Positions 10,939-18,725 of a stretch of DNA of 64,000 bases are shown in pieces. Made by a program: the position numbers and the translations under genes. Source of the DNA: Vreelandella andesensis (GTDB lineage Bacteria; Pseudomonadota; Gammaproteobacteria; Pseudomonadales; Halomonadaceae); contig NZ_RZHG01000003.1 in the NCBI RefSeq assembly GCF_003989795.1, forward strand, positions 62,001 to 126,000, in the 5' to 3' direction. Within the stretch, counting starts at the first letter, position 1. Every line of letters begins with the position of its first letter. The notes beneath the pieces are model-generated. The model saw only the letters and a program-made list of their open reading frames with translations. It was not told the DNA's origin and searched no databases.

Positions 10939-10949
10939 ACGACTTGTAA

Positions 10950-11023
10950 GGCTGGATGGCAGAGTGGTTATGCAGCGGACTGCAACTCCGTGTACGCCGG
11001 TTCGATTCCGACTCCAGCCTCCA
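10950..11023 (+). tRNA. tRNA-Cys(GCA)
   Basis: A 74-base tRNA from GGCTGGA to encoded CCA. Acceptor GGCTGGA pairs with TCCAGCC, the anticodon stem-loop GCGGA-CTGCAAC-TCCGT carries anticodon GCA, and the T-arm contains GGTTCGATTCC. Second functional gene of the block. Confidence 0.97.
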
Positions 11024-11065
11024 TTTTGAGTATGGCGATGAATAGTAATATTCCCGCAATACACT

Positions 11066-11152
11066 GCCCGGATGGCGAAATTGGTAGACGCAAGAGACTT
11101 AAAATCTCTCGGAGGTAACTCCGTGCCGGTTCAAGTCCGGCTCCGGGCACCA
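11066..11152 (+). tRNA. tRNA-Leu(TAA)
   Basis: An 87-base class II tRNA from GCCCGGA to encoded CCA. The anticodon stem-loop AGAGA-CTTAAAA-TCTCT carries TAA, followed by a long variable arm (CGGAGGTAACTCCG) and T-arm GGTTCAAGTCC. Last gene of the Gly-Cys-Leu block. Confidence 0.97.
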
Positions 11153-11509
11153 TAGCTTGTTAGCATCTCCCCAACCTGTCTATATTTTAAAGCAATTATG
11201 AATGTCATGCGTTTAAATTGCTCTGAAAGCACATAACAGCATTTCTTTTCGCTCTCTTCTCAGCACTTCTAGTTTATTAATTCTCGCATTTTATCCGTTA
11301 ATTCAATAGCTCGATCCGCTGCACATTAGCTCCCCTCTAAACATCACACCACAATTCTTAACCGCTATCTATATACGCTTAAAGCAATTTCTCGCATACT
11401 CTCATCGCCAATCCACAGCAGTCACGCTATGATGCCTTACGCTGTTGTTTACAGCGTGTTAAGCGTTTAGCACCTATTGCGTTTGAATGTGAAAAGAGGA
11501 ACTGGCCCC
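11153..11509. other. Non-coding gap between tRNA-Leu and nadB
   Basis: About 357 bp, AT-rich, with no convincing reading frame. TATGAT at 11428-11433 could be a -10 element for nadB, but no good -35 lies at the right distance. I see no clear terminator after the tRNA block and no recognisable riboswitch. Confidence 0.5.
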
Positions 11510-13168
11510 ATGAGCACGCCAACATCCGACGTACTTATTATCGGCGGCGGCGTCGCCGGCCTAACCTTAGCCCTTGAAGTTGCTGACCACCTTTCGGTGA
11601 CTCTGGTTAGGCCTGCTCTGGACGACCAGGGAGCCAGCCGCTGGGCGCAAGGCGGAATAGCCGCTGTACTCTCGCCAGACGACGATTTAGACGCTCATGT
11701 GCGGGATACCTTAATTGCTGGCGATGGCCTTTGTGATGAGGACGCTGTTCGGTTTACAGTGACTCACGGCCCAAGCGCCATTCAGTGGCTAATCGATAAC
11801 GGCGTCCCTTTCACGCCAGACCCAGACCCGAGCGCTCGTTACCCTTATCATTTAACACGGGAAGGTGGCCACAACGCGCGCCGCATTATTCATGCTGACG
11901 ATGCGACTGGCCGCGCGGTAGTCGACACGCTCCACGAAAAAGTGGTGGCTCACCCTAATATTTTTCAGCGTAGCGACTTAACTATCCTGCACTTAATCAG
12001 CGATACTGAAGGCCGCTGTGTTGGCGCGAAAGGCATTGATCACCAGCAACACCAACAAGCACTTCTTGCTAAGCACACCGTACTGGCAACAGGCGGTGCA
12101 AGTGGCCTTTATCGCCACACCACCACCCCCTCGCCAAGTAGCGGAGAAGGCATGGTGATGGCTGCTGAACTGGGTGCCAAACTCATGAACCTTGAGTTTC
12201 AACAGTTTCACCCTACCTGCCTATTTGATCCAGAAGGCCCTGCTTTTTTAATTAGTGAAGCTGTCCGAGGCGAAGGCGGGCATCTGCTAAATGAGGCCGG
12301 ACACCGGTTTATGCCCGATATTGATGCTCGCGCCGAACTGGCACCCAGAGACGTGGTTGCCCGAGCCATCGACTCACAAATTCAGCAAAGTAGCCAAGGA
12401 CATGTGTGGTTAGACATCAGCCACCTTGGAGAAACAGCTATCCGTCATCACTTCCCGACTATTTTAGCTCACTGCGCTTCTCGAGGGATTGACATCGCAC
12501 GCCAACCGATTCCAGTGGTTCCTGCTGCCCACTACAGTTGCGGCGGTGTTGCAACCGACCATCACGGGGCAACCAGCGTCACCAACCTCTACGCGATTGG
12601 TGAGGTTGCATACACAGGGCTGCATGGCGCAAATCGCATGGCCAGCAATTCATTGCTGGAATGCCTGGTATACGCTAGAAGCTGTGCAAAGTACTTGCTA
12701 ACACCAGAGCAGCGGGCAAAGACGGCACCAGAACAGCCCGACTGGCTACAAAGCGACTGTCTACAAAGCGACTGTCTCGATACTATGCCGCTTTTAAACC
12801 AAGATTCATCTATTTCTTTGGCAACCCTCGCTAGTGTTCGTAGCCAACTGCGCGCCACCATGAGCCAGTACGTTTCCATTGTTCGTAGCAACCAGGGGCT
12901 AACCATTGCTCGGGATGAGCTGAATGAACTTGAGACCCAGCTTAACGACGTGTTCAAGGACGGACTGGAGAAAACTACTGGGAAGCGTCACCCTGAAAGC
13001 GTTCGTCTGCAACAAGCGCTTTGGCTTGCAAAGTTGACGGTATTAGCAGCACTTCAGAGACACGAGTCACGCGGGTTGCATTACTCTATCGACTGGCCTG
13101 AACATCAGAAAAACACAGCGGCTTCGGAGATATCACTAGAACATCTATCGCCCAGGACTATGGCATAA
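11510..13168 (+). CDS. nadB: L-aspartate oxidase
   Basis: Flavoprotein that oxidises aspartate to iminoaspartate, the first step of NAD synthesis. The 552-residue protein starts MSTPTSDVLIIGGGVAGL with the FAD-binding GxGxxG, and has SRWAQGGIAAVL, HTREGGH-type LTREGGHNARRI, and the C-terminal VVPAAHYSCGGV and GLHGANRMASNSLLE. The ATG at 11510 follows AGAGGA; an in-frame start 33 bp upstream is less likely. The 3' end overlaps ygfX on the other strand by 24 bp. A 15-bp in-frame duplication occurs after the flavin domain. Confidence 0.97.
   Translation: MSTPTSDVLIIGGGVAGLTLALEVADHLSVTLVRPALDDQGASRWAQGGIAAVLSPDDDLDAHVRDTLIAGDGLCDEDAVRFTVTHGPSAIQWLIDNGVPFTPDPDPSARYPYHLTREGGHNARRIIHADDATGRAVVDTLHEKVVAHPNIFQRSDLTILHLISDTEGRCVGAKGIDHQQHQQALLAKHTVLATGGASGLYRHTTTPSPSSGEGMVMAAELGAKLMNLEFQQFHPTCLFDPEGPAFLISEAVRGEGGHLLNEAGHRFMPDIDARAELAPRDVVARAIDSQIQQSSQGHVWLDISHLGETAIRHHFPTILAHCASRGIDIARQPIPVVPAAHYSCGGVATDHHGATSVTNLYAIGEVAYTGLHGANRMASNSLLECLVYARSCAKYLLTPEQRAKTAPEQPDWLQSDCLQSDCLDTMPLLNQDSSISLATLASVRSQLRATMSQYVSIVRSNQGLTIARDELNELETQLNDVFKDGLEKTTGKRHPESVRLQQALWLAKLTVLAALQRHESRGLHYSIDWPEHQKNTAASEISLEHLSPRTMA
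12746..12775 (+). repeat. In-frame 15-bp tandem duplication inside nadB
   Basis: CTACAAAGCGACTGT is present twice back to back and encodes LQSDC-LQSDC at about residues 413-422, in the linker between the flavin domain and the helical C-terminal domain. The frame is kept. Confidence 0.95.
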
Positions 13169-13543
13169 ACGGCGCAGCGCCCGCTGATCGTGTGCTGACA
13201 AACTATCGGGCCACAGCCAAAGCCGCTGCGGCCCGATATGAAGCCCGATTAACCAAGGGCCTACGTAATCAGCTTGAACGGGATGTTCATTCTCAAGCTC
13301 TCCCTCTGCTGACAACCACTGAGCGCTTAACTGGTAGCCGTTTTTTATAACCCGCAACTCACCAGTAGGTTGATAGCGATACTCTTGCCGTAGCAGCAGT
13401 ACTGCTGCTACGGCCCCAAGTATTGCTATCAATGGGTCAACAAGCCATGCCGTCACTGCACACAATCCAAATGCCAACAATGTGTGGAAAGTGCATTGAA
13501 TTCTAGAGCGTGCGATAAGCAGAGTTATCGGTATTTTCTGCAT
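13145..13543 (-). CDS. YgfX-like small membrane protein
   Basis: A 132-residue protein with two hydrophobic segments near the N-terminus (about residues 18-52: FHTLLAFGLCAVTAWLV and LIAILGAVAAVLLL) and a soluble C-terminal part rich in Trp (GPWLIGLHIG, RLWLWPDSLSAHDQRALRRL). The Trp/Leu-rich tail and the place directly after sdhE point to the YgfX (CptA) family, which was described in E. coli as the partner of YgfY/SdhE. Sequence conservation in that family is low, so the call rests partly on context. The start overlaps sdhE by about 41 bp and may lie further downstream; the 3' end overlaps nadB. Confidence 0.7.
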   Translation of the reverse strand: MQKIPITLLIARSRIQCTFHTLLAFGLCAVTAWLVDPLIAILGAVAAVLLLRQEYRYQPTGELRVIKNGYQLSAQWLSAEGELENEHPVQADYVGPWLIGLHIGPQRLWLWPDSLSAHDQRALRRLCHSPGR

Positions 13544-13817
13544 GTTCTACGATCATCTGTACGATGCGCTTTAACGCTGGCTCCTCGGGCCATTCACGAC
13601 GCATCAGCCATCCAAAAAGATCCTGATCCTCTTCCTCGATTAAACGTTGATAAGCTAACTGCTCATCTTCACTCAACTCATCAAAGCGGTGCTCAAGAAA
13701 CGGAATCAGCAGCAGGTCTAGCTCCCACATGCCACGGCGAGAGTGCCAATAAAGCCGTTTGCGCAGTACGGCTGCGGGGGAAGTATCGTCGTTCAACGTC
13801 AGCCTCTCCGATAACAA
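13503..13817 (-). CDS. sdhE: Succinate dehydrogenase FAD assembly factor SdhE
   Basis: A 104-residue protein of the SdhE/YgfY (DUF339) family. The signature RRGMWELDLLLIPF is present, in which the RGxxE motif is required for covalent flavinylation of SdhA and FrdA. The acidic helical part (FDELSEDEQLAYQRLIEEEDQDLFGWL) also fits. It is followed by the ygfX-like gene, as in enterics, and converges on nadB. Confidence 0.93.
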   Translation of the reverse strand: MLSERLTLNDDTSPAAVLRKRLYWHSRRGMWELDLLLIPFLEHRFDELSEDEQLAYQRLIEEEDQDLFGWLMRREWPEEPALKRIVQMIVEHAENTDNSAYRTL

Positions 13818-14001
13818 AATGAACTGCCAGTATACCTAAGCCACAGGGTCGCGCCAGCGCCTCACTTCGCCTATGCTGATATTCATTCTAGAACCTTGTT
13901 TTATCTGAATTGTTTTATGCTGTTATGCGCAGTATGCTGAGTCTGTTGTTATCGAGGTCGCAAGCGTATCACGGCCTTTAAAGTTCGCAGGGAGCCAACC
14001 G

Positions 14002-14298
14002 ATGACCAAATCTGAATTAATCGAACAAATTGCGATGCGTCAACCGGAGCTATCCGCCAAAGAAGTAGAAACGGCGGTGCGTATTATTCTAGAGGATATG
14101 ACCGATGCTCTTGCTAGCGGGGGACGAGTTGAGATCCGAGGGTTCGGCAGCTTTTCGCTACACTACCGAGAACCGCGTGTTGGGCGCAATCCCAAAACAG
14201 GGGATCCGGTAGACTTGGACGGCAAGTACGTACCGCACTTCAAACCTGGCAAAGAGTTGCGCGAGCAAGTAGATACAAGCCGTGCACTTGGCTATTAA
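14002..14298 (+). CDS. ihfB: Integration host factor beta subunit
   Basis: A 98-residue HU/IHF family DNA-bending protein: [54 protein letters not shown] and the C-terminus [12 protein letters not shown]. The residues around [10 protein letters not shown] form the beta arm that inserts into the minor groove. The place just before lapA-lapB, and the start MTKSEL, identify the beta rather than alpha subunit. The ribosome site GCAGGGAG lies upstream. Confidence 0.96.
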   Translation: MTKSELIEQIAMRQPELSAKEVETAVRIILEDMTDALASGGRVEIRGFGSFSLHYREPRVGRNPKTGDPVDLDGKYVPHFKPGKELREQVDTSRALGY

Positions 14299-14430
14299 TG
14301 AACTAAACGAGGCTACACAACCACGGCGTTTTTAGCAGCATATCTGGTTACCTGACTTATACGGGATGACGCCGCGCCACGACTCATACACAATAGAGCC
14401 ATTATGAATGTCACTGACTAGGAAACTCTC

Positions 14431-14736
14431 ATGCGTTGGATCAAAGGGCTGATTCTAGCCGTCATATTGCTGGTTGTTCTACTGGTAGGCATTTTATTTG
14501 CCGTCAACAATCAACAAACCATTGCCTTAAACCTGATTTGGGCAGAACTGCCACCTGTTTCACTCTCTGTATGGCTGCTAGCAACGTTAGCTCTCGGCGT
14601 TATCTTAGGCATGCTTGCCATGCTAGGTGTTTATGTACGCTTGAAAGCGCAACTAGCACGAAGCGAACGTCATAATAAGCAACAACGTAAAGAGTTAGAC
14701 CGCTTACGCACCCAGGAGCTTAAGGAACTGGCTTAA
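14431..14736 (+). CDS. lapA: Lipopolysaccharide assembly protein A (LapA/YciS)
   Basis: A 101-residue inner-membrane protein with two transmembrane segments (about residues 4-24 and 43-66) around the motif NNQQTIALNLIW, then a basic coiled-coil tail (LKAQLARSERHNKQQRKELDRLRTQ; DUF1049). It acts with LapB to control LpxC stability in E. coli. The gene abuts lapB (stop at 14736, ATG at 14737), so the two are coupled. Confidence 0.93.
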   Translation: MRWIKGLILAVILLVVLLVGILFAVNNQQTIALNLIWAELPPVSLSVWLLATLALGVILGMLAMLGVYVRLKAQLARSERHNKQQRKELDRLRTQELKELA

Positions 14737-15936
14737 ATGTATGATGCCGTGTTGCTAGGCGTTCTGTTGGCAGCCATTGCAATCGGCTTTGGCCTGGGTG
14801 TGCATTACGCTTCCCGCCGCCGCCAGCACACACACGACTCTCGTTCACCGGATTTATCGAGAGAATACTTTGTCGGGCTGAATTACCTGCTTAATGAGCA
14901 GCCCGACGAAGCCATCAACACCTTTGTTAATGCTCTGGACATAAACAGCGATACGGTAGAAACCCACATCGCGCTTGGCAAACTGTTTCGTGCACGAGGA
15001 GAAGCAGACAAAGCCGTCAGCATTCATCAGAATCTACTTGCTCGTCCAGCCCTCTCCACTAGCACAAATGAACATGTTCAGCTTGAGCTAGCACGTGACT
15101 TTATGGCGCTGGGCGTGCATGACCGCGCTCAGCGAATGCTAAGAGCGCTACTGGATAAATCAGTCAATGAAATTTACCGCCAGGAAGCTAAGCGGCTACT
15201 AATTGATTTACTTGAGCGCGAAAAAGACTGGCAGGAAGCGCTCGACGTAGCGCAATCGCTGTTAAAACAACAGCCGGCTATGTGCAGACCCGCAGCTCAC
15301 TGGCTATGTGAGCTCGCTCAGGAAGAGATACACCAAGCAAGTCGAGCCCTCGCCCGCAAGCATTTAAAAAGAGCACTTCAGCTGGATGAGCGATGCGTCC
15401 GCGCGACGTTGCTCCTGGCCGACCTGGAGATGGATAATGGGCATTACACACGCGCCATCGAGCGTCTGAACCATATTCCCCAGCAGGATGTTGCACATAT
15501 TCCCACCATGCTGCCCGCCCTTAAGCATGCCTATGAGCGCAATAACGATACTCAAGGATTTGAAACGCACCTTTATCAACTGCTGGGACAGGCGCCATAC
15601 ACTAGCATTATTATCGCTTTAGGAGAGCATGTTCATCAAAGAGACGGCGTAGATAGCGCCATTGAACGAACGGGCGAGTGGCTTAGAGAGGCCCCAAGCT
15701 TAGGGGGGCTAGATTACTTAATCGATCTTTATCATGAAAGCCAACGCCTAAGCGGGAAAAACCCACCAGACACGCGTTTGCTGCTGTTAAAGCACCATAC
15801 CAATGCGCTTTTAGAAGGTAAGCCTCGTCATCGCTGCCGCCGCTGTGGCTTTGCCAGCGATGGCCTTGCGTGGCAGTGCCCTAGCTGCCGTCGCTGGGGC
15901 ACCATCAAGCCTATTACCGGGGTTGATGGCGAGTAA
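14737..15936 (+). CDS. lapB: Lipopolysaccharide assembly protein B (LapB/YciM)
   Basis: A 399-residue protein with one N-terminal membrane anchor (VLLGVLLAAIAIGFGLGV), about nine TPR repeats (LNYLLNEQPDEAINTFVNAL onward), and a C-terminal rubredoxin-like metal site, CRRCGF...WQCPSCRRWG. In E. coli it targets LpxC to FtsH and so limits lipid A synthesis. The ihfB-lapA-lapB order is conserved; pyrF, which often follows on the same strand, is here on the opposite strand. Confidence 0.96.
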   Translation: MYDAVLLGVLLAAIAIGFGLGVHYASRRRQHTHDSRSPDLSREYFVGLNYLLNEQPDEAINTFVNALDINSDTVETHIALGKLFRARGEADKAVSIHQNLLARPALSTSTNEHVQLELARDFMALGVHDRAQRMLRALLDKSVNEIYRQEAKRLLIDLLEREKDWQEALDVAQSLLKQQPAMCRPAAHWLCELAQEEIHQASRALARKHLKRALQLDERCVRATLLLADLEMDNGHYTRAIERLNHIPQQDVAHIPTMLPALKHAYERNNDTQGFETHLYQLLGQAPYTSIIIALGEHVHQRDGVDSAIERTGEWLREAPSLGGLDYLIDLYHESQRLSGKNPPDTRLLLLKHHTNALLEGKPRHRCRRCGFASDGLAWQCPSCRRWGTIKPITGVDGE

Positions 15937-15947
15937 ACTAATTACTA

Positions 15948-16661
15948 TCAGCCCGCCAATTCGGCTTCAATGGAGGCTAACGCCATCATTGGCTCTTTGG
16001 CCTGGGTAATCGGTCGCCCAATCACTAAGTGTGTACTGCCAACACGCATTGCATCGCTTGGCGTCATAATACGCTCCTGGTCATTAGCCGCAGCAAAACT
16101 AGGCCGTATTCCTGGGGTTACCTTCAAAAAATCGTTGCCAAAGAGCGACTTGATTTGCGCAGCTTCTTGAGCTGAACAAACAACGCCGCCTAGTCCGCTC
16201 TGCTGAGTTAATGCGGCTAAACGTAAGACATGCGCTTCTGGCGTGTCATCAATGCCCGTCTCACGTAGGTCCTCAGCTTGCATACTGGTTAACACGGTAA
16301 CAGCGATAAGATGTGTGCTTAATCTATGATCATCTAAACGCTTGGCGGCCGCCTCCATCATCTTGCGGCCACCGCAAGCATGAACATTAACCATCCACAC
16401 GCCTTGCTCTGCCGCCGCCTGCACCGCGCCTGCCACCGTATTGGGAATGTCATGAAATTTTAAGTCTAAGAAAATTTCAAAACCACGACCATGCAAAGCT
16501 TCCAGCACCGCGGGGCCACTGCGGGTAAACAGCTCTTTCCCCACTTTTACCCGACAGCGCTTAGGATCAAGCTGGTCTGCCATGCATAAAGCCGCATCAA
16601 GAGAAGAATAATCCAAAGCGATAATCAAAGGGGAATCAGTAGCCACTGCGCTTAACTCCAT
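15948..16661 (-). CDS. pyrF: Orotidine 5'-phosphate decarboxylase
   Basis: Last step of UMP synthesis. The 237-residue TIM barrel has LIIALDYSS, the substrate Lys in RVKVGKELF, the catalytic [11 protein letters not shown] (about residues 66-76) and the phosphate site VTPGIRPSF and [14 protein letters not shown]. It converges on lapB with an 11-bp gap and no obvious terminator between them. Confidence 0.97.
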   Translation of the reverse strand: MELSAVATDSPLIIALDYSSLDAALCMADQLDPKRCRVKVGKELFTRSGPAVLEALHGRGFEIFLDLKFHDIPNTVAGAVQAAAEQGVWMVNVHACGGRKMMEAAAKRLDDHRLSTHLIAVTVLTSMQAEDLRETGIDDTPEAHVLRLAALTQQSGLGGVVCSAQEAAQIKSLFGNDFLKVTPGIRPSFAAANDQERIMTPSDAMRVGSTHLVIGRPITQAKEPMMALASIEAELAG

Positions 16662-16919
16662 GTTTCATTTGGCAGCATTATAACAGTCATCCCACCCCTG
16701 CTGTGTAAGCGATTAACCATTATCAGAGAGTAAAAATCTTACAAACATCATGGTTAATGTCTTACAGCACTTCTCCTGTAAACGTATTAGTTTAACCAAG
16801 GCAAAGGGACATGGAAGAAACAGGGAGCCTCTTTGCTTACGCAAACCGCTGCAACCTATCACTACTTAAGACAACTACCCTGCATAACTATCTATAGGTA
16901 GGCGGCTCCAGGGAAATCT

Positions 16920-17219
16920 ATGAGGATGCTAATAATGCAAACAACGCTAAAAGGACTATTTGCTGCACTGCTATTCAGCTTGAGCCTAGGTATTTCGAGC
17001 CTCGTTTTGGCACAAGACATAGCACCTATTAATGTGAACACAGCGGATGCTGAGCTACTTGCCGAACTACCTGGTATCGGCCCCAGCCGCGCAGCAGCCA
17101 TCATTGAAGAGCGCGAAGATAATGGTGCGTTTGCTGATGCAGATGACCTTACCCGCGTAAGCGGCATTGGCCCTGCCACGGTTAATCGTATGCGCGATCA
17201 AGTGGCAGTTGAAGAGTAA
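16920..17219 (+). CDS. ComEA-like exported helix-hairpin-helix protein
   Basis: A 99-residue protein with a signal peptide (GLFAALLFSLSLGISSLVLAQ) and one (HhH)2 domain: INVNTADAELLAELPGIGPSRAAAII and FADADDLTRVSGIGPATVNRM. This is the ComEA family, which binds double-stranded DNA in the periplasm during uptake; single-domain versions are common in gammaproteobacteria, and whether this one serves competence is not shown here. ATG at 16920 follows AGGG; another in-frame ATG at 16935 also has a GAGG upstream. Confidence 0.88.
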   Translation: MRMLIMQTTLKGLFAALLFSLSLGISSLVLAQDIAPINVNTADAELLAELPGIGPSRAAAIIEEREDNGAFADADDLTRVSGIGPATVNRMRDQVAVEE

Positions 17220-17221
17220 GT

Positions 17222-17243
17222 CGCTAAAGAGTTGCTAAAGAAG
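17222..17243 (+). repeat. Short direct repeat after the ComEA-like gene
   Basis: GCTAAAGAGTT-type 11-bp units occur twice (CGCTAAAGAGT then TGCTAAAGAAG), starting 3 bp after the stop codon. Weak by itself; noted because similar duplications sit at other gene ends in this window. Confidence 0.5.
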
Positions 17244-17279
17244 AGATAAGCGTAAAACTCATATCACATCACACTGAAG

Positions 17280-17306
17280 CCGCCGCTTGGGGTCTCCTAG
17301 CGGCGG
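17280..17306. terminator. Possible terminator between comEA-like and prpF
   Basis: CCGCCGCT (17280-17287) pairs with AGCGGCGG (17299-17306) around an 11-base loop. Neither side has a real T-tract, so termination activity is doubtful. Confidence 0.4.
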
Positions 17307-17386
17307 TGAACGCTACAAAAATGTGTGTGATTCAATGCTTTTGAAGTCTGCCTCCCTGCCCCGAAGAAACCCCGCGTTAGCGCTAT

Positions 17387-18577
17387 TTAAACATTCATTA
17401 AAAAGCTATCACCGGGTATTCGTACGGAACCTTCCATTAACACCCGTGCGCTTCGGCTCATCACGGCTTGATCGATCTGCCAGCGCCCGTCTGCCAAGCT
17501 AGCTTTTGCACCGACGCGCAATGCGCCTGAAGGATGCCCAAAGGTAACGGCTTCACGCGCTTCACCACCTGCGGCCAAATTGACTAACGTGCCTTGAATA
17601 GCTGCTGCTGCACCAATGGCAACCGCTGCAGTTCCCATCATTGCGTGGTGTAGTTTACCCATCGAGAGCGCTCTCACAACAAGATCAATGTTATCCGCGC
17701 TTACCGCTTTGCCGCTGGAGGCCGTATAGCTAGCAGGCGGAGCAACAAAGGCTACCTTCGGCGTGTGCTGGCGACTGGCCGCTTCATCAAGGTGCTTAAT
17801 CAAGCCCATACGCACGGCACCATGAGCACGAATCGTCTCGAACATAGCGAGCGCTTTAGTGTCGCTATTAATTGCCTCCTGAAGCTCACAGCCGGTATAG
17901 CCAATATCCTGAGCGTTAATAAACACGGTGGGGATACCAGCATTAATCAGCGTGGCTTTCAGAACGCCAACGCCGGGCACCTCCAAATCATCAACCACGT
18001 TGCCCGTTGGGAAAATTGCCCCCTCCCCATCAGCAGGCTCCATAAAGGCTACGGGGATTTCAGCGGCAGGAAAAGTTACGCCATCTAACTCAAAATCGCC
18101 GGTTTCCTGAACCTGACCATTAACAATAGGGACTTGAGAGACAATGGTCTTGTTGATGTTGACCTGCCAAATACGCACCTCAGCGATACCGTTTTCCGGT
18201 ATTTTAGCGGGATCAATTAATCCATTGGCAATCGCATACGGGCCTACTGCTGCTGACAAGTTACCGCAGTTACCGCTCCAATCTACATACGGCTTATCAA
18301 TAGAGACTTGGCCAAACAGGTAGTCCACATCATGATCTGGCGACTTACTTTTAGAGAGAATCACTGTCTTGCTAGTGCTGGACGTTGCGCCCCCCATGCC
18401 ATCAATTTGTTTTTCATAGGGATCAGGACTGCCAATCACCCTCATTAATAGTTTATCTCGCGCCGCCCCCGGCACTCTAGCCGCCTCGGGTAAGTCATTC
18501 AGGGTGAAGAAAACCCCTTTACTGGTGCCCCCGCGCATATACGTAGCAGGAATACTAATTTGTCCAACATGAGACAT
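17387..18577 (-). CDS. prpF: 2-methylaconitate cis-trans isomerase PrpF
   Basis: A 396-residue protein of the diaminopimelate-epimerase-like fold, starting MSHVGQISIPATYMRGGTSKG. It has IDGMGGATSSTSKT, DWSGNCGNLSAAVGP with the catalytic-type Cys, and the C-terminal GHPSGALRVGA. It isomerises 2-methylaconitate formed by AcnD, so AcnB can finish the methylcitrate cycle. I chose ATG 18577, preceded by GGGGAG, rather than an upstream ATG. A terminator lies between it and acnD. Confidence 0.95.
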   Translation of the reverse strand: MSHVGQISIPATYMRGGTSKGVFFTLNDLPEAARVPGAARDKLLMRVIGSPDPYEKQIDGMGGATSSTSKTVILSKSKSPDHDVDYLFGQVSIDKPYVDWSGNCGNLSAAVGPYAIANGLIDPAKIPENGIAEVRIWQVNINKTIVSQVPIVNGQVQETGDFELDGVTFPAAEIPVAFMEPADGEGAIFPTGNVVDDLEVPGVGVLKATLINAGIPTVFINAQDIGYTGCELQEAINSDTKALAMFETIRAHGAVRMGLIKHLDEAASRQHTPKVAFVAPPASYTASSGKAVSADNIDLVVRALSMGKLHHAMMGTAAVAIGAAAAIQGTLVNLAAGGEAREAVTFGHPSGALRVGAKASLADGRWQIDQAVMSRSARVLMEGSVRIPGDSFLMNV

Positions 18578-18611
18578 AAACAACGCTCCCCAGCCATTCT
18601 TAATGGCTATT

Positions 18612-18652
18612 CTCAATAACCATGCTCAATAACCATGTTCAATAACAACATG
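18612..18652. repeat. 13-bp tandem repeat upstream of prpF
   Basis: CTCAATAACCATG occurs at 18612-18624 and 18625-18637, followed by a diverged third unit (TTCAATAACAACATG). It fills the space between the acnD terminator and the prpF start. Confidence 0.88.
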
Positions 18653-18654
18653 CC

Positions 18655-18687
18655 GAAAAAAGAGCCCGGCGCTTAGCGACGGGCTCT
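18655..18687 (-). terminator. Intrinsic terminator between acnD and prpF
   Basis: On the minus strand AGAGCCCG and CGGGCTCT form an 8-bp stem around an 11-base loop, followed directly by a run of six T. This would end many transcripts after acnD and reduce prpF expression. Confidence 0.85.
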
Positions 18688-18725
18688 TTCAGTTATCGCC
18701 TTGGCGCTAGTAAACGCCTGCTTGG

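Noticed and set aside
10741..11153. Overlapping frames of 60-107 residues across the tRNA block
   Set aside because: They are translations of tRNA genes; repeated ESNRR/GIEP-like words come from T-arm sequence shared by tRNAs and are a known artefact.
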